Assembly: GCF_010093065.1 (NCBI RefSeq)
Contig: NZ_CP048113.1
Coordinates: 2,728,001-2,792,000 of the forward strand
Source: Chitinophaga agri
GTDB taxonomy: Bacteria > Bacteroidota > Bacteroidia > Chitinophagales > Chitinophagaceae
Direction: 5' to 3'
DNA: 64,000 nucleotides
Shown here: piece after piece, positions 27,696 through 34,681 of the stretch
How the letters are laid out: each line of letters starts with the position of its first letter
Numbering within the stretch: the stretch's first letter is position 1
The notes under the pieces: model-generated
Told to the model about the DNA's origin: nothing
Database searches by the model: none
Seen by the model: only the letters and a program-made list of their open reading frames with translations
Program-made: the position numbers and the translations under genes

Positions 27696-27834
27696 ACATG
27701 ATAGATTGTGGGGGCTAAATCTAATCAAATGTTTTGAAAGGTGCTAGTCCCTTATGCACAGGTCTTTCCGTTTAGAATCCATTAACAATTCCCTATTCCG
27801 CAGATATGATGTACATTAAGGTAAATATCCACCT

Positions 27835-28057
27835 ATGTTCAAACGCCTCCTTTCCCTCACCTTTTTACTGTTAATCTTTTCAAGTGCATGGGCGCAGCGA
27901 CCTACTGCAGAAGACTATCAGATCTATTCCCTGTTAATTAACACTTATACCCAAAGACCTGATTCCATAAAACAGGTCCGTCATGTATCGATCGTACGGA
28001 ATTTATATATGGGAGGTGAACCCCGCTCTTTGGCTGAAGATATTCAAAGCGACATCC
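27835..28057 (+). pseudogene. 5' remnant of a small secreted protein gene
   Basis: An ATG at 27835 opens a good signal peptide (MFKRLLSLTFLLLIFSSAWA) followed by a plausible mature start with EDYQIYSLLINTYTQRPDSI and HVSIVRNLYMGG. From about 28050 the same frame runs antisense into the end of the convergent DUF4440 gene and reads as nonsense, ending at 28191. The first 70 or so residues therefore look like a real gene whose 3' part has been deleted. The segment recalls small periplasmic Bacteroidota proteins of unknown function. No catalytic residue is left that I can name. Confidence 0.55.
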
Positions 28058-28816
28058 TTACTTCACCCGGTTCAGCACTTCTGCTGCTACACCATTTTCC
28101 TTTACCGTCAGTTTCTTTTCTTTGTCAAATTCGAATGTCAGATCACGTTCTTTATCAAAGAAAACACCTTCCTTTTCAGCGAAGATGCTGAACTCCTTCC
28201 CTCCTATTTTTAGTATTAACTGCCCATCCTTCGGAAATATTGCTGCATCGGCTGTTTGAGGTCCTTTATACCTGCCTGCATATGTTTGCAGCAATGCTGC
28301 CGGCAACAGTACAACCTTTCTCCTGCTATGATATACAGCGGGTCCGTGGTCATAGCTCAGTACATTTTTCATCTTCCATTGTCCGTCTCTCTTTAACCAG
28401 AGATGTGTAAACTTTGCCTGTCCGTCTAATCTGGGTCCCTTACCTGTTTCCACGATATAAAACACATGTTCTCCATGCAATATCGCTCCATAAATAACCT
28501 GGTCTTTCTTCAACGGAAATACCTTATACGATCCTTCTACCGGCTCCCGTTTCAGATGCCAGCTGTTATTACCGCACAGGTTCTTACTGAATGTAGCCGC
28601 CAGAGAAGCCAATCCGATATTAGCGCCTCCCTTGTCATGATAGAATTCTACATCCTCTGTAAAAAAAGAAGCCATCGCCGTTGTGTCACAGCGGTTGTAG
28701 GCATCCCAGAACAGGCTATCCTGTTTGGTGATCAATGCCAATAAATCCTGATCGGTTTGCTGGGCAGATAATACCTGGCAGCAGCATAATAAAAGAAAGG
28801 AAAGGAATGTCTTCAT
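28058..28816 (-). CDS. Secreted SnoaL/DUF4440-like protein with C-terminal beta domain
   Basis: A 252-residue protein with signal peptide MKTFLSFLLLCCCQVLSA. Residues 22 to about 150 form a SnoaL/DUF4440 (NTF2-like) fold: DLLALITKQDSLFWDAYNRC, DTTAMASFFTEDVEFYHDKG, then THLWLKRDGQWKMKNVLSYD. NTF2-like domains bind small ligands or act as isomerases. The last 80 residues (LLQTYAGRYKGPQTADAAIF then LILKIGGKEFSIFAEKEGVF) resemble the DUF3471-type beta domain found after beta-lactamase-like or NTF2-like domains. It is convergent with the truncated gene, and its stop lies at the deletion junction. Function is not known. Confidence 0.7.
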   Translation of the reverse strand: MKTFLSFLLLCCCQVLSAQQTDQDLLALITKQDSLFWDAYNRCDTTAMASFFTEDVEFYHDKGGANIGLASLAATFSKNLCGNNSWHLKREPVEGSYKVFPLKKDQVIYGAILHGEHVFYIVETGKGPRLDGQAKFTHLWLKRDGQWKMKNVLSYDHGPAVYHSRRKVVLLPAALLQTYAGRYKGPQTADAAIFPKDGQLILKIGGKEFSIFAEKEGVFFDKERDLTFEFDKEKKLTVKENGVAAEVLNRVK

Positions 28817-28919
28817 GGTAACCGGGGTTTATACTACAAATTATGTATAAAACGGTGATCATGCAAATATGTGAAAATACCAGACCTGTTTTTTATCTTG
28901 AGTAAAACGTTAACATATC

Positions 28920-29777
28920 ATGATCAGATACCTGCTGTTATTCCTCCTGCTACCTGTATGCGCGTTCTCCCAGCCCGACCGTAAGCTGGAAAAAGGTTTA
29001 CGGGATATTATTGCCGGCTTTCAGGGAGATGTAGGCATTTATGTCAGGAATCTGAAGACCGGCCGCTATGTGGATATCAATGCGGATACGATCTTTCCTA
29101 CGGCCAGTATTGTAAAGGTACCTATCCTTGTAGGTGTATTCGACAAAATTGAAAAAGGTGAGCTGACCTATCATCAGCCACTTATTTACCGGGATTCTAT
29201 CAAATATGGCGGCTCCGGACTGATGCAGTTCTTTAAAGACAGTACAGAGACAGAACTAAGCGTACTGCTGGCCCTGATGATGTCCTACAGCGATAACACG
29301 ACCTCTCTCTGGAATCAGGCATTGGCTGGCGGCGGACAACGCATCAATGAACTCATGGCACAATACGGCCTGACAGTGACCCGTGTCAACTCGCGCACTC
29401 CCGGTAGGGAAGCATTCAGGACCACTTACGGATGGGGCATGACTACACCCCGTGAGATGGCGGAACTGGTGGTAAAGATCAGAAATGGTGCAGTTATCAG
29501 TAAAGACGCTTCTGCCAGGATGTACCGGCTGATGTCACATGGCTATTATGATGAAACAGGGTTGTCGCAGATCCCTCCGTACGTGCAGGCAGTCCATAAA
29601 ACAGGCTCGGTAGATGCCTCAAGATCAGAAGTCATCCTGGTCAATGCACCGCATGGTGAATATGTGTTTTATGTAGGTACGAAGAACAACAAGGATCAGC
29701 GCTGGACGGATGATAATGAAGCAGAAAAACTGATCATAAAGATTTCGGGATATCTGTGGAAATATTATGAGAATTAG
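28920..29777 (+). CDS. Class A beta-lactamase-like serine hydrolase
   Basis: A secreted 285-residue protein with signal peptide MIRYLLLFLLLPVCAFS and the three active-site motifs of the penicilloyl-serine transferase fold: SxxK as Ser63-Ile-Val-Lys66 in TASIVKVP, SDN at 124-126 in MMSYSDNTTS, and KTG at 227-229 in VHKTGSVD. In class A lactamases the deacylating Glu166 comes in an RxExxLN segment; here the equivalent stretch reads RVNSRTPG, so this Glu appears missing. It may therefore be a slow or non-hydrolysing relative, or a peptidase-like protein. It is divergent from the DUF4440 gene. The BlaI/M56 pair lies far away at 54 kb, so control by it is not suggested, and no TACGA-N6-TCGTA site was seen before this gene. 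Confidence 0.8.
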   Translation: MIRYLLLFLLLPVCAFSQPDRKLEKGLRDIIAGFQGDVGIYVRNLKTGRYVDINADTIFPTASIVKVPILVGVFDKIEKGELTYHQPLIYRDSIKYGGSGLMQFFKDSTETELSVLLALMMSYSDNTTSLWNQALAGGGQRINELMAQYGLTVTRVNSRTPGREAFRTTYGWGMTTPREMAELVVKIRNGAVISKDASARMYRLMSHGYYDETGLSQIPPYVQAVHKTGSVDASRSEVILVNAPHGEYVFYVGTKNNKDQRWTDDNEAEKLIIKISGYLWKYYEN

Positions 29778-29784
29778 GAATTAG

Positions 29785-29940
29785 GAATTTCCTGTACCAA
29801 ATGCCAGTTATATTAACCAAAAGCGCTCCCGGACACTGGTGAAATGCCTCAAAAGTGTGTAATTTTTGAGGGCAATTCTCCAATATCCAGGAGCGCTTTT
29901 TATTATGTTGTCAGGAACTTTGTTCTGCTTAATTCCTACT
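29785..29940. repeat. Dispersed structured repeat / bidirectional terminator, copy B
   Basis: AAAAGCGCTCC (29819-29829) pairs perfectly with GGAGCGCTTTT (29890-29900) across 60 bases, and a second hairpin lies inside (CCTCAAAA 29847-29854 with TTTTGAGG 29864-29871). The right flank (GTCAGGAAC, then AATTCCTA) and left flank (GAATTTCC, GCCA, TTATA) match the element at 7837-7946. Like that copy it lies between convergent genes. The left end continues a small GAATTAGGAATTAGG run. Confidence 0.65.
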
Positions 29941-29958
29941 TTCCGGTTCCGACTTCTG

Positions 29959-30207
29959 CTAGCATTCTGAATAGTCAGAAGAAAACTTCCCATTGATAGC
30001 ATACAGCTTATCAATCCTGATCTCCGTCTGATCTTCCATTTTCAGCCATTGCAGACCATCGCGTTCAAAGACGCTCTCGATGAATCCATTCGCACGGGTA
30101 ACACCACTATCTTCGTATAAAATTCCTACCTTTTCCTTCTTCTGAAAAAGCTCCATAACATATGGATAAAAAGTACCGCCTGCCGGAATTGTTTCTCTCT
30201 TGTCCAT
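29959..30207 (-). CDS. Small conserved-looking hypothetical protein
   Basis: An 82-residue cytoplasmic protein starting MDKRETIPAGG. A -7 element at 30229-30236 excludes a start at 30231; an ATG at 30216 is also possible. The second half (GFIESVFERDGLQWLKMEDQ then TEIRIDKLYAINGKF) has the strand pattern of small Sm-like or Rho-antiterminator (Rof)-like barrels, where an '(I)RIDxL..(V/I)NG' ending is common in Bacteroidota. I am not certain of this and give it only as a suggestion. It is convergent with the beta-lactamase-like gene, with the structured repeat between them. Confidence 0.55.
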   Translation of the reverse strand: MDKRETIPAGGTFYPYVMELFQKKEKVGILYEDSGVTRANGFIESVFERDGLQWLKMEDQTEIRIDKLYAINGKFSSDYSEC

Positions 30208-30228
30208 GGTGATCATTTTTTGATAATA

Positions 30229-30236
30229 CAAATCTA
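30229..30236 (-). promoter_or_regulatory. Bacteroidota -7 promoter element
   Basis: On the minus strand this reads TAGATTTG, a full TAnnTTTG match 21 bases before the ATG at 30207. It decides the start of the small gene. Confidence 0.45.
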
Positions 30237-30328
30237 CCTATTACCCGTGATAGGTTACACTATCAACCGTAAAAAGTATAAATAGTGCCAAGATTTGTAT
30301 AAATCATCCAACAGGAAGGAGAAGGATA

Positions 30329-31078
30329 TCACGGATACAGCACCTGTGCTGCCTGTTTATCTTTTGTTGACAGCACTGTCGCGCCGCTGCCGCACTGACC
30401 ACCATTCATCAGGGAGGAAGCATCCGTACCACCTACACCAGGAACAGATGTAGCGGATGATTCACCGATGGAAGACCAGTTGGTATGTCTGAAAGAAACG
30501 TTGTGACCCATTTCATGACAGATCGTGCGGGCGCGCTGTGCAAAGCTGTTGCCGGCAATATAGGCTTTATTGATACGGATCGTACTACCTGCGCGGCCAC
30601 CGGAAGGGAAAGTACCTGAGCCACAAACACCGGAACCCAGGTTACTGTCTACGATCAGTACATCATAGGAAGAACCTGTTACGATGGTCCAGTTAATAGA
30701 ACAGCCGGAGATAGCATTCCACTGAGCGATCGCGGAAGAGATCTCTGAGTTCATAGACGTCATAGAAGCATCTACTTTGAGACGGATGTTCACCACATTA
30801 GCTGCTGATACCAGGCTACCGGTATAGAACTGTTCTGTCTTTACCTTGCCGCTCGGTACTTCCATGTTTTTAGGGAAAGAGATGTCACCTTCAGCAATAA
30901 ATTCATTTTCTTTTTCTACTACTTCGCTATCCGGGAATCCCAGGTCACGGATGTAGGCGCGTACTTTTTGTGCGTTGTCATACTCTGTCTGTGGTGCATC
31001 AGGACCTTCAGCAGATTTTTTACAGGCTGTAAAACAAATAGCCAACAGGATTACCAGCGGGAAAAACATGTTTTTCAT
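30329..31078 (-). CDS. M57-type zinc metalloprotease lipoprotein
   Basis: A 249-residue lipoprotein (lipobox CFTAC, Cys19) with the extended zinc motif HExxHxxxxxH as CHEMGHNVSFRHTNW, where His188, His192 and His198 bind Zn and Glu189 is the catalytic base. The C-terminal GTDASSLMNGGQCGSGA supplies the Met-turn expected in metzincins. This is the pattern of the M57 ('dual-action HEIGH') peptidases of Bacteroidota. Residues 20-110 are likely a propeptide, and a short Cys-containing part (SGCSINWTIV) precedes the catalytic domain. It should act at the outer membrane or outside. It is monocistronic, and no terminator was found directly after it. Confidence 0.85.
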   Translation of the reverse strand: MKNMFFPLVILLAICFTACKKSAEGPDAPQTEYDNAQKVRAYIRDLGFPDSEVVEKENEFIAEGDISFPKNMEVPSGKVKTEQFYTGSLVSAANVVNIRLKVDASMTSMNSEISSAIAQWNAISGCSINWTIVTGSSYDVLIVDSNLGSGVCGSGTFPSGGRAGSTIRINKAYIAGNSFAQRARTICHEMGHNVSFRHTNWSSIGESSATSVPGVGGTDASSLMNGGQCGSGATVLSTKDKQAAQVLYP

Positions 31079-31420
31079 GTTACATTTTGGTTTTTTAGTG
31101 AAAGATTAGGGTAAGAAATAAGCGTTTTTTTTCGCGCAGAACAGCATCACCATGCAGGATACATGGCGCATTACAGGGAAATGTCATTCCCGTATCAATA
31201 AGGATCAATACATCATACTACAGCATTTATGAAATGTCAGGTATACTTCAGGCTCTCAACAAAAGTTCTGCGAAATGTTTGACAGTGCTACGATTTAGAT
31301 TTGGTTTGACAGATTCGGGTTTCAACAATGTTACAAATATTTATTGATGAATAGAAGTGCTTTAATTAGGCTGATGAGAGCAAATATCAGTGGAATGTGT
31401 TAATACGTGTGCTCAGTTAA
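31079..31420. other. Intergenic stretch with no gene recognised
   Basis: About 340 bases between the start of the M57 gene and the hairpin below the SDR gene. It is AT-rich at both ends. I see no open frame with protein character and no clear promoter match. It must hold the promoter of the M57 gene. Confidence 0.5.
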
Positions 31421-31463
31421 ATACATTTCCTCCCTTCCGGCGCATACCAGGGAGGAAATGTAT
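31421..31463 (-). terminator. Terminator hairpin of the SDR gene
   Basis: ATACATTTCCTCCC (31421-31434) pairs perfectly with GGGAGGAAATGTAT (31450-31463). It lies 16 bases beyond the stop of the minus-strand SDR gene. The T run is short (TTTAAC on the minus strand). Confidence 0.6.
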
Positions 31464-31478
31464 ACTACAACGTGCTGC

Positions 31479-32219
31479 CTATATCAATACACCACCGCCA
31501 TCGACAGTGATGATCTGTCCTGTGGCAAAATGCTGTTGCATCATATAGAGGAACGTTTGTGCAATATCATCCGGCACGCCAATCCGTTTTGATGGAAGCG
31601 CATTACCAATGGTTGTGAAAAGGTTTTCCCTGTCGGTTTCCGGCATACCGTTCCAGAGATTGGTTCTTACGATACCAGGGGCTACAAGATTCACCCTTAC
31701 AGGTGCCAGTTCTACCGCCATGGCACGGGTAAAGCCCTCCATGGCACTACAGATACTGGCAGCGACGCCCCATCCGGCATTGGGGCGCTGCCCTGCAATA
31801 CCGCCGGTCAGGTTAATAGAACCGCCTTTCCGGATATGCGGAGCACCATATTTTACGGCCGCGAAGGCACCCCAGTAACGCACGTTAAAGAACCGTTGTG
31901 CATCTGTCAGTACGGTACTGCCGATCTCATTTAATACCAGGTTTTCCCCGGCAGTATATACCAGGTGATCAAAGGGGCCGATGCCATCAAAAAAAGCCTG
32001 AATATTTGCCTCCTGTGCAAGGTCCACAGCATACCCTTCACTGCCCGCCGGCAATTGTTTCAATGCCTCATTGATCCGCACCTGATTGCCTGATACGATC
32101 ACTACTTTCGCGCCTGCTGCCGCTGCAGCGATAGCAGTTGACAGTCCGATACCTGAACTGGCACCGAGGATCACTATACGCTGGCCTTCCAATGTCTGTC
32201 TGTTTGTCTGTTTCTCCAT
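31479..32219 (-). CDS. SDR-fold protein lacking the YxxxK catalytic pair
   Basis: A 246-residue short-chain dehydrogenase fold. The nucleotide motif GASSGIG is at residues 19-25 and VAPGIVRTNLW follows the active-site region. The usual YxxxK is replaced: aligning GWGVAASICSAMEGFTRAMA with normal SDRs puts Ala at the Tyr and Cys at the Lys position. The usual Ser region reads INLTGGIAGQRP. A subgroup of SDR-like proteins with this change exists, so it is probably not a sequencing error, but normal SDR chemistry is doubtful. The C terminus (GQIITVDGGGVLI) is standard. The ATG at 32219 is preferred over 32249. It is divergent from a Crp/Fnr regulator, with a palindrome between them. Confidence 0.8.
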   Translation of the reverse strand: MEKQTNRQTLEGQRIVILGASSGIGLSTAIAAAAAGAKVVIVSGNQVRINEALKQLPAGSEGYAVDLAQEANIQAFFDGIGPFDHLVYTAGENLVLNEIGSTVLTDAQRFFNVRYWGAFAAVKYGAPHIRKGGSINLTGGIAGQRPNAGWGVAASICSAMEGFTRAMAVELAPVRVNLVAPGIVRTNLWNGMPETDRENLFTTIGNALPSKRIGVPDDIAQTFLYMMQQHFATGQIITVDGGGVLI

Positions 32220-32236
32220 GATTACACTTTCTTTTT

Positions 32237-32250
32237 TTTGATACATCAAA
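32237..32250. promoter_or_regulatory. Palindromic operator candidate
   Basis: TTTGATACATCAAA is a perfect 14-base inverted repeat (TTTGAT-AC-ATCAAA) between the divergent SDR and Crp/Fnr genes, 18 bases before the SDR start. Half sites resemble the TTGAT boxes of Fnr-type regulators, but the spacer is two instead of four. Confidence 0.45.
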
Positions 32251-32328
32251 GGTCGCCTGCGACAAAATTGATCTACTGAACAAATGGTAAAAACGGTTTA
32301 AATGCATCAAATTCCAGATATTTGTTAC

Positions 32329-32901
32329 ATGGACAACCAGCTACTTCATTACCTGCAACTCGGGCCTTCCTTTTCAGCAGCAGACCGGCAGGAGATCGCA
32401 GATGCATTTGAACAAAAGACTTTCCGGGAAGGGGAAGTGCTCTTTCCGTCAAATCATATCTGCCGTCAGTTGTTCTTCGTTTGCAAAGGAGTATTAAGGA
32501 TACTGGTATTGGGCGATAACGGAAATGAAGTGACCCACTATTTCATCAATGAAAACCATTTTTGCACGATCCTGAACAGCTTTAATCAGCAGGTAGCTGC
32601 GCATGAATCTATTTTAGCTGCCTGCGATGCGGAAATAATGGCCATAGACCGGGACCGCCTGCTGGCGTTGTACGCTACCTATCCATTGCTGAAAACAGCG
32701 GTGGACCAACGTATCCAACAGGCCCTGCTGGAAAAGATCAATACACGCAATGCTTACCTTGGAATGGATTCTTCTGCACGGTATCAGCGCTTCCTGGAAA
32801 AGCAACCGGATGTAGCCAGCAGGGTACAGTTGCGAGATATTGCTTCCTACCTGGGCATTACCCCGCAATCCCTCAGCCGGATCAGGCGAAACAGGTTGTA
32901 G
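32329..32901 (+). CDS. Crp/Fnr family transcriptional regulator
   Basis: A 190-residue regulator. Residues 20-120 form the cyclic-nucleotide-binding-type jelly roll (FREGEVLFPSNHICRQLFFV, CKGVLRILVLGDNGNEVTHY) and the C terminus is a winged helix with the recognition helix in LRDIASYLGITPQSLSRIRR. Residues needed for cAMP phosphate binding are not present, as usual in this large Bacteroidota subgroup, and no Cys cluster for iron-sulfur is visible. The ATG at 32329 is chosen since it starts the normal N terminus; one at 32302 would add nine residues. Divergence from the atypical SDR gene suggests that it controls that gene and itself. Confidence 0.85.
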   Translation: MDNQLLHYLQLGPSFSAADRQEIADAFEQKTFREGEVLFPSNHICRQLFFVCKGVLRILVLGDNGNEVTHYFINENHFCTILNSFNQQVAAHESILAACDAEIMAIDRDRLLALYATYPLLKTAVDQRIQQALLEKINTRNAYLGMDSSARYQRFLEKQPDVASRVQLRDIASYLGITPQSLSRIRRNRL

Positions 32902-33005
32902 ATAAGCCATCCATCCCTATCACCAGCCTGTTCATCTAAAATGAAATGTTAATATTATCCTGTATTCTTGCTTATCTTTTTTCGCTGTCATAGATTGAGC
33001 CTGCA

Positions 33006-33749
33006 ATGAGTAATTCTACCCTACTACTGAGAACATTATTGATAATCATACTTGTCCTGACCGGCAGCATTGCCTCCGCACAGCAGATAAGGGTATATGG
33101 TACCGTGTATGACCGTACGGGACGATTCGGTATGCCATCGGTAAGTGTTATGAATTCGGCAGGTGGAGGTACTGTAACTGATTCACTGGGACGCTACAGT
33201 TTAAAAATGGATAAAGCGGACTCCATCAGCTTCTCTTACCAGGGAAAAGCCACCATGAAGATCCCTGTTACAGAAATACCCCCTAACAGGCCGTTTGACT
33301 CAAAGATACATGTGGATGTGACCACACTACCCACCGTTGTTGTAGAAGAGAAAATAAGGAGCTATCAGGCCGATTCTATCGCCAACAGAATGGAGTACCA
33401 GAAGGTATTTAACTTTCATACGGATTATATCACTACCGGAAGTACCGTTGTCGGGTTAAACCTCGACGCATTGCTCACCATGCGTAAGAACAGAAGAATG
33501 GACAAGTTCAGGAATGAACTGGAAGAGCTGGAGCGCCAGAAATATATAGACCACCGGTTTAACAGGGCACTGGTGAAAAAGCTCACGGGTCTGGATTCTA
33601 CTGCACTTAACTCATTTATGGAGCGATACCGGCCTACCTACGAACTCCTGTTCACTTTTGATACCGAATACGACTATTTCAGGTACATCAAAGACCTGGG
33701 ACGTTATTTTAAACACGACTGGAAACAAACCCATCCGGATCCCCACTGA
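33006..33749 (+). CDS. CarboxypepD_reg-like domain protein
   Basis: A 247-residue exported protein. The signal peptide ends in SIASAQQ, then one carboxypeptidase regulatory-like beta-sandwich (RVYGTVYDRTGRFGMPSVSV, DSLGRYSLKMD) fills residues 29-115. The rest is helical and charged (NRRMDKFRNELEELERQKYI and LTGLDSTALNSFMERYRP). Bacteroidota have many such stand-alone proteins, often near TonB receptors, but no receptor is next to it here. Its function is unknown. It precedes plsC by 98 bases on the same strand and could share a transcript. Confidence 0.75.
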   Translation: MSNSTLLLRTLLIIILVLTGSIASAQQIRVYGTVYDRTGRFGMPSVSVMNSAGGGTVTDSLGRYSLKMDKADSISFSYQGKATMKIPVTEIPPNRPFDSKIHVDVTTLPTVVVEEKIRSYQADSIANRMEYQKVFNFHTDYITTGSTVVGLNLDALLTMRKNRRMDKFRNELEELERQKYIDHRFNRALVKKLTGLDSTALNSFMERYRPTYELLFTFDTEYDYFRYIKDLGRYFKHDWKQTHPDPH

Positions 33750-33847
33750 GCCCCTGTTAAAAAGACCTTCGGACAGATACGCGTTTATAGCTGATAGTCG
33801 CTATATTTATACAATAATACCGCGACTTGAGATTAACTATCACGACT

Positions 33848-34597
33848 ATGAAATGGCTTAAGAATGTCCTGGCCAGGTTGTATGCTATTTACGCACTGCT
33901 CTTGTTTATCTGCTCCATGCTGATCATGCTGCTGCCTATGTGGCTGGTCTCCCTGCTTCCTTTTCCCCGGAACATACGTTATTTCATGGCCCTGGGCCGT
34001 GGCTGGATGTATATATTCATGCCACTGCTATGCTGCCCCGTGCGTGTGAAAGGCAGGAAACATTTTGATGCTGGCGGTCCGTATATCATCGTGTGCAATC
34101 ACAATTCCATGATGGACGTACCCGCTACAACGTATGCGATTCCCGGGCCCAGTAAAAGTCTGGCGAAAGAAGAAATGAAGAAGGTGCCTATATGGGGTAT
34201 TATGTACAAGGTAGGCTCCGTACTGGTGAACAGGCACGATCCGGAAAGCAGGAAACGCAGTGTGGCAGAAATGAAGGAAGTGCTGCAGCACAATGTAAAC
34301 ATGCTCCTTTATCCTGAGGGTACCCGGAATAAGACAGATCAGCCACTGAAATCCTTTTACGACGGCGCATTCGCCCTGGCGATTGAAACGCAGCGCCCCA
34401 TTCTGCCGGCAGTGATCTTTAACACCCGTAAAATACTGCCACCCGGCAAAGCTTTCTATGCATTGCCACATGCGATAGACTTTCATTTTCTGTCTCCCGT
34501 CAGCACAACAGGGCTCACACCCGATGATGTGGAATTATTAAGAGAAAAGGTGTTTAAGATCATGTGGGACCACATTGAACAACATCAGTCAGCATAA
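33848..34597 (+). CDS. plsC: 1-acyl-sn-glycerol-3-phosphate acyltransferase
   Basis: A 249-residue membrane-bound acyltransferase that turns lysophosphatidate into phosphatidate in phospholipid synthesis. Two hydrophobic stretches near the N terminus (about residues 8-32 and 50-66) anchor it. The HX4D catalytic motif is NHNSMMD in VCNHNSMMDVPATT, and the acceptor-binding motif is LYPEGTRNK. Length and motif spacing are normal. The ATG at 33848 begins the first membrane segment; the frame is open from a TTG at 33827. A strong 19-base-pair terminator follows and separates it from the convergent lptD gene. Confidence 0.88.
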   Translation: MKWLKNVLARLYAIYALLLFICSMLIMLLPMWLVSLLPFPRNIRYFMALGRGWMYIFMPLLCCPVRVKGRKHFDAGGPYIIVCNHNSMMDVPATTYAIPGPSKSLAKEEMKKVPIWGIMYKVGSVLVNRHDPESRKRSVAEMKEVLQHNVNMLLYPEGTRNKTDQPLKSFYDGAFALAIETQRPILPAVIFNTRKILPPGKAFYALPHAIDFHFLSPVSTTGLTPDDVELLREKVFKIMWDHIEQHQSA

Positions 34598-34608
34598 ACT
34601 TAACTGTA

Positions 34609-34662
34609 TATAAAAGCAAGAGGGGCGCATATGATACCATATACGCCCCTCTTGCTTTTATA
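34609..34662. terminator. Strong bidirectional terminator
   Basis: TATAAAAGCAAGAGGGGCG (34609-34627) pairs perfectly over 19 bases with CGCCCCTCTTGCTTTTATA (34644-34662), loop 16 bases. It lies between the convergent plsC and lptD genes and has A/T runs on both sides. Confidence 0.85.
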
Positions 34663-34681
34663 TCTTTTGCTATCCGGGTAG

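Noticed and set aside
28920..29777. Beta-lactamase gene as a target of the BlaI repressor
   Set aside because: It is 24 kb from blaI, and no TACGA-N6-TCGTA site is seen in its upstream region.
32237..32250. Fnr box reading of the TTTGATACATCAAA palindrome
   Set aside because: Fnr sites have a four-base spacer (TTGAT-N4-ATCAA); here it is two, so it is reported only as an operator candidate.
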